A DNA stretch of 64,000 nucleotides from Actinomadura opuntiae (GTDB lineage Bacteria > Actinomycetota > Actinomycetes > Streptosporangiales > Streptosporangiaceae): NCBI RefSeq assembly GCF_030283205.1, contig NZ_JASNWF010000004.1, forward strand, positions 480,358 through 544,357, given 5' to 3'. The notes under the pieces are model-generated. The model was not told the DNA's origin. It ran no database searches and saw only the letters and a list, made by a program, of their open reading frames with translations. The stretch's first letter is position 1, and the number at the start of each line of letters is the position of its first letter. Made by a program: the position numbers and the translations under genes. Shown here one piece after another: positions 29,875-38,002 of this stretch.

Positions 29875-30669
29875 TCAGCCGCGGATGCGGCCGGTGAGCT
29901 TCCTGCCCACGGCCGCGTTCACCGCGAGGCAGGTGACGCCCCGGTCCCCGAGCCGCCAGGAGACGCCGGTCGGGTAGTAGTACGACATCGTGAGCTGCTC
30001 GGAATCGGGGTCGCGATCGATCCTGCTCTCCACCCGGCGCTTGCACCCGTCGGCGGCGAGGCGCTGCATCTCCTCCTCGGCGGGCATTGCCGTCTCCTCC
30101 AGGGTGAAGGCGTCCAGCACCTCGCCGTCGTGCGGGCCGTCACAGGGAACGATCTTGACGTCCTCCACCTGCACCGGCGGGACGGTATCGCCGGCCGGGG
30201 CGCCCGCCATCGCGGGATCGTCGATGCAGTCGCCGATCCGCATCGTCTGCGCGTCGATCTTCTTGGTCCCGGTCACGGTCGGCCGCGGCACGGTCGACAG
30301 GTCCGCGTAGGACGAGCCGGACCGGGAGAGCGCCAGATAGCCGGCCACCGACCCCACGGTCCACAGGGCGGACAGGACGATGCCCGCGATGGCGAGGCCG
30401 CGCCCCTTGTCGCCGCGCTGCTTGATCTGGTTGAGCGCGACGACGCCGAGAACGATGCCGAGGATGCTGCAGCAGCCGAGCAGGCCGGTGACGAACGCGG
30501 CGATGGCGAGGCCGCTGGTCTGCGGAGGGAGGGTGCCGTCGCGCGGGGGCGGAGCGGCGGGGCGCGCCCAGGGGTTCGGCTGCCCCGGACCGGAGGAGAA
30601 GCTCACGGGCAGCGACGCTGCCACACCCGTGTCCGCAACGATCATGGTTACCGACAATCCGGTCATCAC
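29875..30669 (-). CDS. DUF4190 membrane protein with septum-formation-like extracytoplasmic domain
   Basis: Up to 264 residues. A Pro-rich cytoplasmic N-terminus is followed by two hydrophobic helices ('AAFVTGLLGCCSILGIVLGV' and 'AIAGIVLSALWTVGSVAGY') around a basic loop, a DUF4190 layout. An extracytoplasmic domain of ~140 residues with paired cysteines ('IGDCIDD', 'IVPCDGPHDGEVLDAF', 'DGCKRRVE', 'VTCLAVN') follows, the pattern of actinobacterial Septum_form domains. Start uncertain: GTG 30669, ATG 30666 and ATG 30645 are in frame and none has a good ribosome site. Confidence 0.75.
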   Translation of the reverse strand: MMTGLSVTMIVADTGVAASLPVSFSSGPGQPNPWARPAAPPPRDGTLPPQTSGLAIAAFVTGLLGCCSILGIVLGVVALNQIKQRGDKGRGLAIAGIVLSALWTVGSVAGYLALSRSGSSYADLSTVPRPTVTGTKKIDAQTMRIGDCIDDPAMAGAPAGDTVPPVQVEDVKIVPCDGPHDGEVLDAFTLEETAMPAEEEMQRLAADGCKRRVESRIDRDPDSEQLTMSYYYPTGVSWRLGDRGVTCLAVNAAVGRKLTGRIRG

Positions 30670-30743
30670 GTTTTGCTCACGCCCGCCGGAACGCCGTAGG
30701 CCGCCGACCGCATAGGTATGCGATCGACATCGATTGCTAAGCT

Positions 30744-31085
30744 ATGCCCATGGAGCCGTCATCGATGCCGCAGCGCGACCGGGTCGCCGCGGCGCTGCGC
30801 CAGATCAGCGCCGGTTTCGCGGCGCTGGCCGACGCGGTCTCCGCCGACCCCGCCGAGCCCCCCGAAGAGGCCCGCCAGCGCGCGCTCATCTCCGAATGGG
30901 GCGAACGGGGCCTCACCAGGGCCGAGGCCAGCGCCCTGTTCCGCAAGCACGGCTTCTCGCCCCAGGCGGCGGGCGGCTGGGTCCGCGGCGACTGGCTGGA
31001 GGTCCGCGGCGACGGCCGCCGCTATCTCACCGAGCGCTCGCTGCGCTGGGTCGAACAGGAGGAGCCCGATGAACGTCACGGCTGA
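30744..31085 (+). CDS. Small hypothetical protein, possible DNA-binding
   Basis: 113 residues from ATG 30744, or 111 from ATG 30750. TAAGCT at 30738-30743 is a -10-like box 6 bases before ATG 30750, pointing to a leaderless message. 'ISEWGERGLTRAEASALFRK' and 'GFSPQAAGGWVRGDWL' look like a helix-turn-helix arrangement, but the family is unrecognised. It overlaps the next gene by 17 bases, so the two are translated together. Confidence 0.6.
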   Translation: MPMEPSSMPQRDRVAAALRQISAGFAALADAVSADPAEPPEEARQRALISEWGERGLTRAEASALFRKHGFSPQAAGGWVRGDWLEVRGDGRRYLTERSLRWVEQEEPDERHG

Positions 31086-31503
31086 GCCGTTCAGCGTCCG
31101 GCTGGAAGTCCGCAGCTACGAGATCGACCCGCAGCTCCACCTCAACGGCGGCTTCTACGTCCAGTACGCCGACCACGCGCGATTCGCGTGCGTGCAGGCG
31201 GCCGGCGTGTCCGTCGAAGACCTCGTCGGCGGCGGCCTGGGGCCCGTCAACCTCGAGACCGTCATCAGGTACCACCGCGAACTGCGCGGCGGCGACCAGG
31301 TCGACGTGTCCTGCGAGTGGGAATGGGGCGACGGCAAGACCTACCGCGTGCGCCATGACTTCCGGCGCGCGGACGGTGTCGTCGCCGCCGAGGTCGCGCA
31401 CGTCAGCGGCCTGCTCGACCTCGGGACGCGCCGGCTCGTCGCCGACCCCCGGCGCGAATGGCGGGCCCGGGCGAGCAGGCCGGCGCTCCTCGGCCTGGAA
31501 TGA
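31069..31503 (+). CDS. Acyl-CoA thioesterase (4HBT hotdog fold)
   Basis: 144 residues from ATG 31069 behind aggagg, overlapping the preceding gene. 'YEIDPQLHLNGGFYVQYADH' has the shape of the 4-hydroxybenzoyl-CoA-thioesterase motif (usually D-x-G-H-h-N-N-x-x-Y), here with Asp-Pro-Gln-Leu-His-Leu-Asn; 'ETVIRYHRELRGGDQVDV' is the next hotdog strand. Such enzymes hydrolyse acyl-CoA thioesters. Substrate unknown. Confidence 0.82.
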   Translation: MNVTAEPFSVRLEVRSYEIDPQLHLNGGFYVQYADHARFACVQAAGVSVEDLVGGGLGPVNLETVIRYHRELRGGDQVDVSCEWEWGDGKTYRVRHDFRRADGVVAAEVAHVSGLLDLGTRRLVADPRREWRARASRPALLGLE

Positions 31504-31513
31504 GGGCGGGGCG

Positions 31514-32266
31514 CTACACCAGGCGGCGGGCGGCGGCCCAGCGCGACAGCTCGTGCCGGTTCGACAGCTGGAGCTTGCGCAGCACGCTGCTGACGTGCGT
31601 CTCCACCGTCTTCACCGAGATGAACAGCTCCTTGGCGATCTCCTTGTAGGCGTAGCCGCGGGCGATCAGCCGCAGCACGTCCCGCTCCCGCTGCGTGATC
31701 TGGTCCAGCTCCGGGTCCACCGCCGGGACGTCCGTCGCGGAGAACGCGTCCAGCACGAACCCCGCGAGCCGCGGCGAGAACACCGCGTCGCCGTCCGCGA
31801 CCCGCCCGATGGCGTCCGTCAGCTCCGGGCCGGAGATCGTCTTGGTGACGTAGCCGCGCGCGCCGCCCCGCACCACGCCGATCACGTCCTCCGCCGCGTC
31901 CGACACCGACAGCGCCAGGAACCGCGACGGGACCACGCCGTTCAGCCGGCGCAGCACCTCGATGCCGCCGCCCCCGGGCAGGTGCACGTCCAGCAGCACC
32001 ACGTCCGGCGCGGTCGCCCGGATCACCGCGACCGCCTCGTCGACGTCGCCGGCCTCCCCGACGATCTCGACGCCGCCGCCGAGCTCCGCCTTCACCCCGG
32101 TCCGGAACATCTGGTGGTCGTCGACCAGCACGACCCGCTTCAACTCGCTCACGCCCTGCTCCTTCGAGGGGGGACGACCCCCCGCTCCCCCCGGTTCGCT
32201 CCCGCTCATGCCCTGCTCGTTCGAGGGGGGACGACCCCCCGCTCCCCCCGGTTCGCTGCCGCTCAT
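31514..32266 (-). CDS. LuxR-type response regulator with duplicated N-terminal leader
   Basis: A NarL/LuxR response regulator. Counting from GTG 32152 (212 residues), acidic pocket Asp11-Asp12, phospho-acceptor Asp55 in 'VVLLDVHLPGG' and Lys104 in 'YVTKTI' are all present; the C-terminal HTH 'LTQRERDVLRLIARG' type segment contains 'KEIAKELFISVKTVETHVS'. Upstream and in frame are two 57-base tandem repeats, each opening with ATG, so starts at 32266 (250 aa), 32209 or 32152 are possible; 32266 overlaps the kinase stop codon (ATGA). It pairs with the PspC-fused kinase upstream. Each repeat ends in gaaggagc or gaacgagc, a possible ribosome site for the next start. Confidence 0.93.
   Translation of the reverse strand: MSGSEPGGAGGRPPSNEQGMSGSEPGGAGGRPPSKEQGVSELKRVVLVDDHQMFRTGVKAELGGGVEIVGEAGDVDEAVAVIRATAPDVVLLDVHLPGGGGIEVLRRLNGVVPSRFLALSVSDAAEDVIGVVRGGARGYVTKTISGPELTDAIGRVADGDAVFSPRLAGFVLDAFSATDVPAVDPELDQITQRERDVLRLIARGYAYKEIAKELFISVKTVETHVSSVLRKLQLSNRHELSRWAAARRLV
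32153..32266 (-). repeat. Two 57-bp tandem repeats, in frame with the response regulator
   Basis: Units 32210-32266 and 32153-32209 differ at about two bases. Each can encode 'MSGSEPGGAGGRPPS' followed by NEQG or KEQG and contains a perfect 6-bp G:C hairpin (GGGGGGTCGTCCCCCC). The core resembles the intergenic repeat at 49831-49865. Confidence 0.9.
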
Positions 32267-33510
32267 CCTTTGTCCATTTCCAGCCGGACCTCGGTGCCCT
32301 CGCCCGGCGCGGTCCGGACGGTGGCCTTGCCGCCGTTGCGCTCCATGCGTCCGATGATGGACCCCCGGACGCCCATCCGGTCCTCCGGAACCTGATCCAG
32401 GTCGAAACCCTTGCCCCGGTCGCGCACGAAGATGGCGACCTTCTCGCCCTCCACCTCCGCGTACACCGACACCGACGGCGACTCGGCGTACTTCGCCGCG
32501 TTCACCATCGCCTCCCGCGCCGCCTGCAGCGCCGCGCCCAGCCGGTCGTCCAGCTCGGTGTCCCCCACGCACACCACCTCGATCGGCACGCCGTGGTCGT
32601 CCTCGACCTCCCCCGCCACCGCCTTGATCGCCGCGGCGAACGTCTGGTCCGGGTCCGACCGCGGCTGGTAGAGCCACGTCCGCAGCGTCCGCTCCTGCGA
32701 CCGGGCGAGCCGCTGCACCTCCCGCGCGTCGTGCGCGTTGCGCTGGATCAGCGTCAGCGTGTGCAGCACCGAGTCGTGGACGTGCGCGGCCAGCTCCGCC
32801 CGCTCCTGCGACCGGACGCGCTCGGCCCGCTCGGTGTCGAGATCCTGCCAGAGCCGCAGCACCCACGGCGTCACGATCAGCGTCACCCCGGTCAGGATGA
32901 TCAGCATCGCGATGACGACCGACCGGGCCTGCGCCACGTCCACCCGCTGCGCGACGAACCCGCCGATGCCGCCGACGACCAGCAGCAGCCCCAGCAGGCT
33001 GCGCAGCCACCGCTGCCGCAGCGGCAGCACCCACCGCTGCCGCTGGTCCCGGTCCGCCTGCTGCCACAGGATCGCCGCGCCCACACCGCCGAGCACGAAC
33101 GGCCAGATCGCCCACTGCATCAGCCCGCCGGCCTTGCCCGCCGCCCCCCACGGCAGGGCCGCCAGACCGACCGTGACCACCGCATAGACGGCGAGCTGCC
33201 CCCAGTCGCGCCCGCGCCGCGACGGCGCCGCCTCCCGCGCGGGCACCAGGATCCAGAAGGCGCCGTAGGCGGCGAGCCCGAGCCCGCTCGCGATCGTCAG
33301 CAGCACGAACGCCGCCCGGACGATCATCACCTCGACGCCCAGATGCTCGGCGAGCCCCCGCGCCACCCCCGCGACGAGCCGCCCGTCCGGCACCCGCTCC
33401 AGCCGCGCCCCCTCGGGCACGGCGGCGGGCGCGGCCGCCGCCCCGCCCGCCGCGCCCTCGCCCTGCGGCCCTTCCCCACGCACTCCCACGTCACCGATCG
33501 TCACACGCAC
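32263..33510 (-). CDS. PspC-domain sensor histidine kinase (LiaS/MacS-like)
   Basis: About 415 residues (several GTG starts near 33510 are possible). Residues ~38-95 form a PspC domain ('RLVAGVARGLAEHLGVE' and helix 'FVLLTIASGLGLAAYGAFWI'), then four or five membrane helices to ~215, then a HisKA_3-type dimerisation helix with the phospho-accepting His in 'AAHVHDSVLHTL' and a HATPase with 'REAMVNAAKYAES' (N box) and 'DRGKGFDLDQVPEDRMGV' (G1). This layout matches conserved actinobacterial envelope-stress kinases such as Streptomyces MacS. It partners the response regulator that follows and is divergent from another PspC protein. Confidence 0.93.
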   Translation of the reverse strand: MRVTIGDVGVRGEGPQGEGAAGGAAAAPAAVPEGARLERVPDGRLVAGVARGLAEHLGVEVMIVRAAFVLLTIASGLGLAAYGAFWILVPAREAAPSRRGRDWGQLAVYAVVTVGLAALPWGAAGKAGGLMQWAIWPFVLGGVGAAILWQQADRDQRQRWVLPLRQRWLRSLLGLLLVVGGIGGFVAQRVDVAQARSVVIAMLIILTGVTLIVTPWVLRLWQDLDTERAERVRSQERAELAAHVHDSVLHTLTLIQRNAHDAREVQRLARSQERTLRTWLYQPRSDPDQTFAAAIKAVAGEVEDDHGVPIEVVCVGDTELDDRLGAALQAAREAMVNAAKYAESPSVSVYAEVEGEKVAIFVRDRGKGFDLDQVPEDRMGVRGSIIGRMERNGGKATVRTAPGEGTEVRLEMDKG

Positions 33511-33660
33511 CCGCCGCCCCCCGCATCAGGGCCGCACCCCGAATTCCCTCAGGGTCCGATCAGGAGTCGAACCAGACCACCAGCCGGACGGTGGGGCGGG
33601 GGGATCTCGGGGGTGGGTCAGGGTCGTCCCCGATACCGCGCGGGGCGGGGGGCGGTCACG

Positions 33661-34908
33661 ATGGTGGGCATGGGTGAGGAGCTGAACGCCGGCAGGTACC
33701 GGCGGCTGGCGCGGGATCCGGAGCGGCGGGTACTGGTCGGTGTCTGTACCGGGTTGGGGCGCTACACGGGGATCGATCCCGTCGTGTTCCGCGTGGGGTT
33801 CGCGCTGCTGGTCCTCGCGCACGGGCAGGGGATCTTCCTTTACATCGTCGCCGGGCTGCTGATGCCGGCGAGCCCGGGCGAGTCGTCGGCGGCGGAGCGG
33901 GCGTTCCGGCGCTGGTTCGACGCGCCCGCGGTGCTGACGGCGCTGGGGGCGCTGCTGTGCGTGGGCGTCGCGTTCAGCCTGTTCGGCGGGGTCTCGACGG
34001 ACGCGATCGCGGTGCTGGTGGTGTTCGCGCTGGTCATGCTGGTCGCGCACGCCCGGGGCGTCGATCTGGTCGGCGCGGCGAGGGCCATTCCGGAGCGGTT
34101 CGCCGGGCACCCGCCCGGGCCGTCCGGGGAATGGGCCGCGGCCGGCAGCGTGTCGCTGGAGAAGGAGACGCCCGCCTGGACGGGCGGCGGGCTGCCCGAC
34201 GGGATGATCGACCTCGCGACCTACGGGCGCGCCCACGCCGCGCAGCGGGCGGAGCCGCGCGAGGACGCGCCGCCGCCGGAGCGGCGGGACGGGCGGCGCG
34301 GGTCCCCGGCGGCGAAGATCACCCTGCTGGCGGCGATGGCCACCGGCGCGGCGCTCGTCCCGGTGGCGCGCGGGTACCCCGCGCCCGACTCCTGGCTGAT
34401 CGTCATGGCGCCCGCGCTGGCGGTGGTCGGCCTGGGCCTGATCGTCGGCGGCTGGTTCCGGACGCGCGGCCTCGCCGCCGCCGGGGCGCTGCTGACCCTG
34501 TCGCTGCTGGCCACGGCGGTCGCGGCGGACATGCCGGAGAACCTGAGGTACGGCGACATGGAGTGGCGGCCGATGACAGTGACCAGCACGCACCAGGAGT
34601 ACCGGATCGGCGTCGGGCAGGGCACGCTCGACCTCACCGCGCTGCCGCTGACGACGGGGCAGCACGTCTCGATCGACGCGTCGGTCGCGCTCGGCGGGAT
34701 GATGGTGCGGCTGCCGCAGGGCGTGCGGGTCCGGCTGGACGCCCGCCTGGCGCTCGGCGACCTGCGGATCGAGCACCGCACGACCAGCGGCCCGAACGTC
34801 AAGGTGGTGCGGGTGCTGGAGCCCGAGGGCGCGCCGGTGCAGAACCCGCCGGAGATCGAGCTGCGGATCCGCGGAAAGGTCGGGGATGTGGATGTCCACC
34901 GTGTCTGA
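33661..34908 (+). CDS. PspC-domain membrane protein with LiaF-like C-terminal domain
   Basis: 415 residues from ATG 33661 (ATG 33670 is an alternative). Residues ~14-72 are a PspC domain ('VLVGVCTGLGRYTGIDP'). Four further hydrophobic helices follow to ~300, then a beta-rich extracytoplasmic region ('IGVGQGTLDLTALPL', 'VALGGMMVRLPQGVRV', 'ARLALGDLRIEHR') typical of LiaF-like C-terminal domains. Divergent from the PspC kinase, it looks like the inhibitory or sensory partner of a LiaFSR-type envelope-stress system; that role is inferred. Confidence 0.85.
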   Translation: MVGMGEELNAGRYRRLARDPERRVLVGVCTGLGRYTGIDPVVFRVGFALLVLAHGQGIFLYIVAGLLMPASPGESSAAERAFRRWFDAPAVLTALGALLCVGVAFSLFGGVSTDAIAVLVVFALVMLVAHARGVDLVGAARAIPERFAGHPPGPSGEWAAAGSVSLEKETPAWTGGGLPDGMIDLATYGRAHAAQRAEPREDAPPPERRDGRRGSPAAKITLLAAMATGAALVPVARGYPAPDSWLIVMAPALAVVGLGLIVGGWFRTRGLAAAGALLTLSLLATAVAADMPENLRYGDMEWRPMTVTSTHQEYRIGVGQGTLDLTALPLTTGQHVSIDASVALGGMMVRLPQGVRVRLDARLALGDLRIEHRTTSGPNVKVVRVLEPEGAPVQNPPEIELRIRGKVGDVDVHRV

Positions 34909-35107
34909 CGAGCGCCGCGGGTTCGACCCGAGCGGGCCGGTCGCGGGGGTCTTCTTCCTCGCCCTGGCGGGCGTCTTCCTGGCGGACGGCCTGTCCGGCG
35001 GACGCGTCGTGGCGACGGCGGTGATGGTGCCGGTGGTGCTGATCGGGCTCGGGGTCGTCGGGACCGTCCGGGTGCTGACGCGAGGCCGGCGCCGGCGGCT
35101 GAGGTGA
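34886..35107 (+). CDS. Small two-span membrane protein
   Basis: 73 residues from ATG 34886, overlapping the previous gene by 23 bases; ATG 34892 and GTG 34901 are in-frame alternatives. Two hydrophobic helices ('VAGVFFLALAGVFLADGL' and 'MVPVVLIGLGVVGTVRVL') and a basic tail 'RGRRRRLR'. The overlap implies co-translation with the PspC/LiaF-like protein, so it is probably part of the same envelope-stress module. No family recognised. Confidence 0.65.
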   Translation: MWMSTVSDERRGFDPSGPVAGVFFLALAGVFLADGLSGGRVVATAVMVPVVLIGLGVVGTVRVLTRGRRRRLR

Positions 35108-35143
35108 CGCAGGCCACGTCCGGATCGGGAACACCCGGTCCGG

Positions 35144-35251
35144 ATGTGGCTGTTTGAGTGCTTCGTGAAGTTCTCCGAGAAGAGCGTCCTGCTCGTGGCC
35201 CGGCTGCACGTCGACCTGTGCCGCCTGGCCAGCGTGCTCTGTCGCGCCTGA
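35144..35251 (+). CDS. Cys-containing leader peptide upstream of the DAACS symporter (35 aa)
   Basis: A 35-residue ORF from ATG 35144 with stop at 35249-35251, not followed by any fold-sized reading frame. Its end, 'LLVARLHVDLCRLASVLCRA', matches the actinobacterial leader-peptide pattern (Arg-x-His-Val-Asp-Leu-x-Arg-x-x-Ser-x-x-Cys) that I recall from short ORFs upstream of sulfur and cysteine genes. Cysteines are at 6, 26 and 33. It lies 68 bases before a symporter; a 7-bp hairpin (35286-35302) lies just before that gene's ribosome site. Ribosome stalling at Cys codons could control the symporter. The leader's own ribosome site is weak. Confidence 0.7.
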   Translation: MWLFECFVKFSEKSVLLVARLHVDLCRLASVLCRA

Positions 35252-35319
35252 CGCAGCCCCCGCCCTCTTCTCATCCCCTTCGTCACAGCCGGTCCCCGGC
35301 TGCCCTGGAGAACCTCTCG

Positions 35320-36672
35320 ATGAACCCGCGTGTCTGGAAATGGCAGTTCTGGCAGCAGATCGTGCTGTCGCTGGTGCTCGGCGTCGCCGCCGGCGCCCTG
35401 ATCAACAACTTCGGGGGCGGCGAGAAGACCGCCGCCGACTGGCTGGACCCCTTCGGCGACGTCTACGTCAGCCTGCTGAAGGTCGTCGTGGTGCCGCTGG
35501 TGTTCGCGGCGATCGTGGTGAGCGTCGGACGCCTGCGCAACGTCGGCAGCGTCGCGCGGCTGACCGCCAAGACCCTCGGCTGGTTCGTGGTGACCTCGGC
35601 GATCGCCACCGCGATCGGGCTGACCGTCGCGCTGCTGGTCAAGCCGGGACAGGGCCTCGGGAAGCTGGCCAGCGAGTCCGCGCAGACCGACCCCGTCACC
35701 TGGACGCAGGTGCTGCACAACCTGTTCCCGGCCAACATCGTCAAGGCGATGGCGGACGGCAACGTCCTCGGCGTCGTCACGTTCGCGGTGCTGTTCGGCG
35801 CGGCGCTCGTCGCGATCGGCGAGCGCGGCGAGCGGCTGACGAGCCTGATCGACGACCTGTACGTGGTCATGCAGAAGGTCGTGTGGTGGGTCGTCCGCCT
35901 CACCCCGATCGGGTCGTTCTTTTTGATCGGGTCGGTCGTCGCCACCTACGGGCCGAGCTCGCTGGCGCCGCTGGCGAAGTTCACCGGCGCGATCTACCTG
36001 GCCGTCGCGATCATGCTGCTGGTCGGGTACCCGGTGCTGCTGCGCGCGTTCGGCCGGGTGAGCCCGCTGAAGTTCCTGCGCAACTCCTGGCCGGCGATCC
36101 AGTTCGGCTTCGTGTCCTCGTCCTCGCTGGCGACGCTGCCGATCGCGCAGCGGGTGTCGATCGAGCGCAACGGCGTCCAGCGGGAGTACGCGAACTTCGC
36201 GCAGCCGCTCGGCGCGACGATCAAGTTCGACGGCTGCGGCGCGATCTACCCGGCGGTGGCGGCGGTGTTCGTCGCCCAGTACACCGGCGTCCACCTCGGC
36301 ATCGCCGACTACGCGCTGATCGCGCTGGCCGCGGTGATCGGGCAGCTCGGCACCGGCGGCACGCCCGGCCCGGCGCTGGTCGCGCTGACGCTGACCCTCA
36401 CCACGGTGGGGCTGCCGCTGCAGGCCGTCGGCTACCTGATCGCGATCGACAAGGTCATCGACATGGCCCGGACGGCGCTGAACGTCACCGGCCAGCTGAC
36501 CGTCCCGGTGCTGGTCGCGCGGTCGGAGGGGCTGCTGGACGAGTCGGTGTTCAACGGGACGCCGAAGGAGCTGACCGCCACCCCGTCCACCCGGGACGAG
36601 GCCGGCGACGCCGACGACGCCGCTGACGAGGCGCCGCGGCGCGACCGCGAGGCCGAGCCCGTGCCCGCCTGA
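35320..36672 (+). CDS. Dicarboxylate/amino acid:cation symporter (DAACS), possible cystine transporter
   Basis: 450 residues from ATG 35320 behind ggag. Eight or so hydrophobic segments, the re-entrant serine motif 'SSSSLATLPI' (about 267-276), and 'KFDGCGAIYPAVAAVFVAQ' and 'GQLGTGGTPGPALVAL' transport-core motifs place it in the GltP/DctA/TcyP family. Members import glutamate, C4-dicarboxylates or L-cystine using Na+ or H+. The Cys leader peptide upstream and the cysteine-dioxygenase-like gene nearby make cystine a reasonable guess (inference). The acidic C-terminal tail (about 40 residues) is not conserved. Confidence 0.9.
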   Translation: MNPRVWKWQFWQQIVLSLVLGVAAGALINNFGGGEKTAADWLDPFGDVYVSLLKVVVVPLVFAAIVVSVGRLRNVGSVARLTAKTLGWFVVTSAIATAIGLTVALLVKPGQGLGKLASESAQTDPVTWTQVLHNLFPANIVKAMADGNVLGVVTFAVLFGAALVAIGERGERLTSLIDDLYVVMQKVVWWVVRLTPIGSFFLIGSVVATYGPSSLAPLAKFTGAIYLAVAIMLLVGYPVLLRAFGRVSPLKFLRNSWPAIQFGFVSSSSLATLPIAQRVSIERNGVQREYANFAQPLGATIKFDGCGAIYPAVAAVFVAQYTGVHLGIADYALIALAAVIGQLGTGGTPGPALVALTLTLTTVGLPLQAVGYLIAIDKVIDMARTALNVTGQLTVPVLVARSEGLLDESVFNGTPKELTATPSTRDEAGDADDAADEAPRRDREAEPVPA

Positions 36673-36689
36673 TCCGACCGAGAACATCC

Positions 36690-36721
36690 GGACGCCCGCG
36701 CCCAGAACGGCGCGGGCGTCC
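36690..36721 (+). terminator. Hairpin terminator after the DAACS symporter
   Basis: Perfect 13-bp arms (36690-36702 and 36709-36721) around a 6-base loop begin 18 bases past the symporter stop codon. Confidence 0.65.
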
Positions 36722-36816
36722 GCGTGTGACCCGCGCCGCACCGCGCGGCCATCCCCTTCCGGTGGGAACGCGAAGTAGTGTGATCCCAACGGCAGGTGAT
36801 CGGGGATCGAGGTGCG

Positions 36817-37518
36817 ATGGCAGGGCAGCCCGGTGTCCCAGAGGGCGGCGGCACGGACGTGCTGCCCGGCGCGCGGTCGGCCCTGGACCCCGACCGCGCC
36901 ATCAAGCCCGGCCGGCACGGGCTCTCCCCCGAGACCGTCGCCGGCATCCAGCGCGAGCGGCTCATCGACGCGTTCGTGCAGGTCGTGTCCGAGCGCGGCT
37001 TCGCGCACACGACGATCAGCCGGGTGACCGAGGGCGCGGGCGTCACCAAGAAGACGTTCTACACGCACTTCACCGACCTCGACGACTGCTTCCTGGCCGC
37101 CTACCAGCACGGCATGGACATCCTGCTGCGGCGGATGACCGAGGCGTACGAGGCGGCGCCGTCCTGGCCGGACGGCATCCAGGCGGCGCTGCGCCGGATG
37201 CTGGCGATCCTGGCCGCCCAGCCGCCGTTCGCGCGGGCGTCGCTGGTGGAGGTCAACGCGGCCGGGCCGCAGGTGCGGCAGGCGCGCATCGACAGCCTCA
37301 CCCGGTTCCGGGCGTTCTTCGCCGACCCGTCGCTGCCGCCGGTGCCGGTCGCGGTGATCGACGCGATCGTCGGCGGCATCTACAGCGCGATCCACGTCCA
37401 GGTGGAGACGGGCGAGGCGGAGGAGCTGCCGTCGCTGCTCCCGGCGCTCACCTACTTCGTGCTGCTGCCGCTCATCGGCCGCGAGGCCGCGTCCCCCTAC
37501 CTGACCGGCGAGAACTGA
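36817..37518 (+). CDS. TetR/AcrR family transcriptional regulator
   Basis: 233 residues from ATG 36817 behind gaggtgcg. After a ~40-residue extension comes the TetR HTH: 'RERLIDAFVQVVSERGFAHT' and 'VTEGAGVTKKTFYTHFTDLD'. The C-terminal helical domain is of the broad AcrR type and gives no ligand clue. It lies between the symporter and the cysteine-dioxygenase-like gene, so regulation of either is possible, but no palindromic operator is obvious in the short gaps. Confidence 0.9.
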   Translation: MAGQPGVPEGGGTDVLPGARSALDPDRAIKPGRHGLSPETVAGIQRERLIDAFVQVVSERGFAHTTISRVTEGAGVTKKTFYTHFTDLDDCFLAAYQHGMDILLRRMTEAYEAAPSWPDGIQAALRRMLAILAAQPPFARASLVEVNAAGPQVRQARIDSLTRFRAFFADPSLPPVPVAVIDAIVGGIYSAIHVQVETGEAEELPSLLPALTYFVLLPLIGREAASPYLTGEN

Positions 37519-37554
37519 CCCGTCCGTCGTCGGCGCGTCGGCGGAGCGGCGGGG

Positions 37555-37968
37555 TCAGGCGGCGTGCAGGCTGACGGCGAAGGCGGGGCCGGGGTTGGTG
37601 AACGTCTGCGGACCGCCGTGGACGCGGACCCGGTTGGCCCGCAGCGGCCGCTCCGTCACCCCGTCCGCGGCGATCGCCACCTCCGCAAGCTCGCCGGCGA
37701 GCAGCGTGCTCACCTGCCCGTGCACGGTCGCGCCGTGCCCGGGCGGCCAGGTGGTCAGCCACAGCCGGACGCCGTCCGGGCCGTCCGGGTCGTCCAGCGG
37801 GACGTGCGCCGGGCCGGCCTCGTCGAAGACGACGAGGTGCCACCAGTCGGCCGGGCGGGCGCCCAGCGCGTGCACGGCGGCGGCGAGCTGGCCGACGGTC
37901 GGCGGGCGGGCGATGGTCGCGCGGCCGTGCGGGTCGTCCTGGCCACGCATAGTGAGATCGGGAACCAT
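37555..37968 (-). CDS. Cysteine-dioxygenase-like cupin
   Basis: 137 residues from ATG 37968. 'LTTWPPGHGATVHGQVSTLL' followed by 'AGELAEVAI' is the first cupin motif with iron-binding histidines, and 'RVHGGPQTFTNPGPAFAVSL' ending HAA is the second. These resemble type I cysteine dioxygenases, which oxidise cysteine to cysteine sulfinate. It is shorter than usual (160-190) and stops just after SLHA, where the family normally continues YSPP. A 26-residue Cys leader ORF lies upstream on the same strand. The substrate could be another thiol. Confidence 0.75.
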   Translation of the reverse strand: MVPDLTMRGQDDPHGRATIARPPTVGQLAAAVHALGARPADWWHLVVFDEAGPAHVPLDDPDGPDGVRLWLTTWPPGHGATVHGQVSTLLAGELAEVAIAADGVTERPLRANRVRVHGGPQTFTNPGPAFAVSLHAA

Positions 37969-38002
37969 TGTCCTGGAGTCCTGTAGGTGAGCCGGATCCG
38001 GG

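Noticed and set aside
30711..30746. CATAG/CTATG dyad around the -10 of the gene at 30744
   Set aside because: Only 5-bp arms 26 bases apart; too weak to call an operator.
33526..37395. 1289-codon minus-strand frame
   Set aside because: Antisense to the PspC protein, the symporter and a TetR gene, all with clear motifs. Composition is typical of a shadow.
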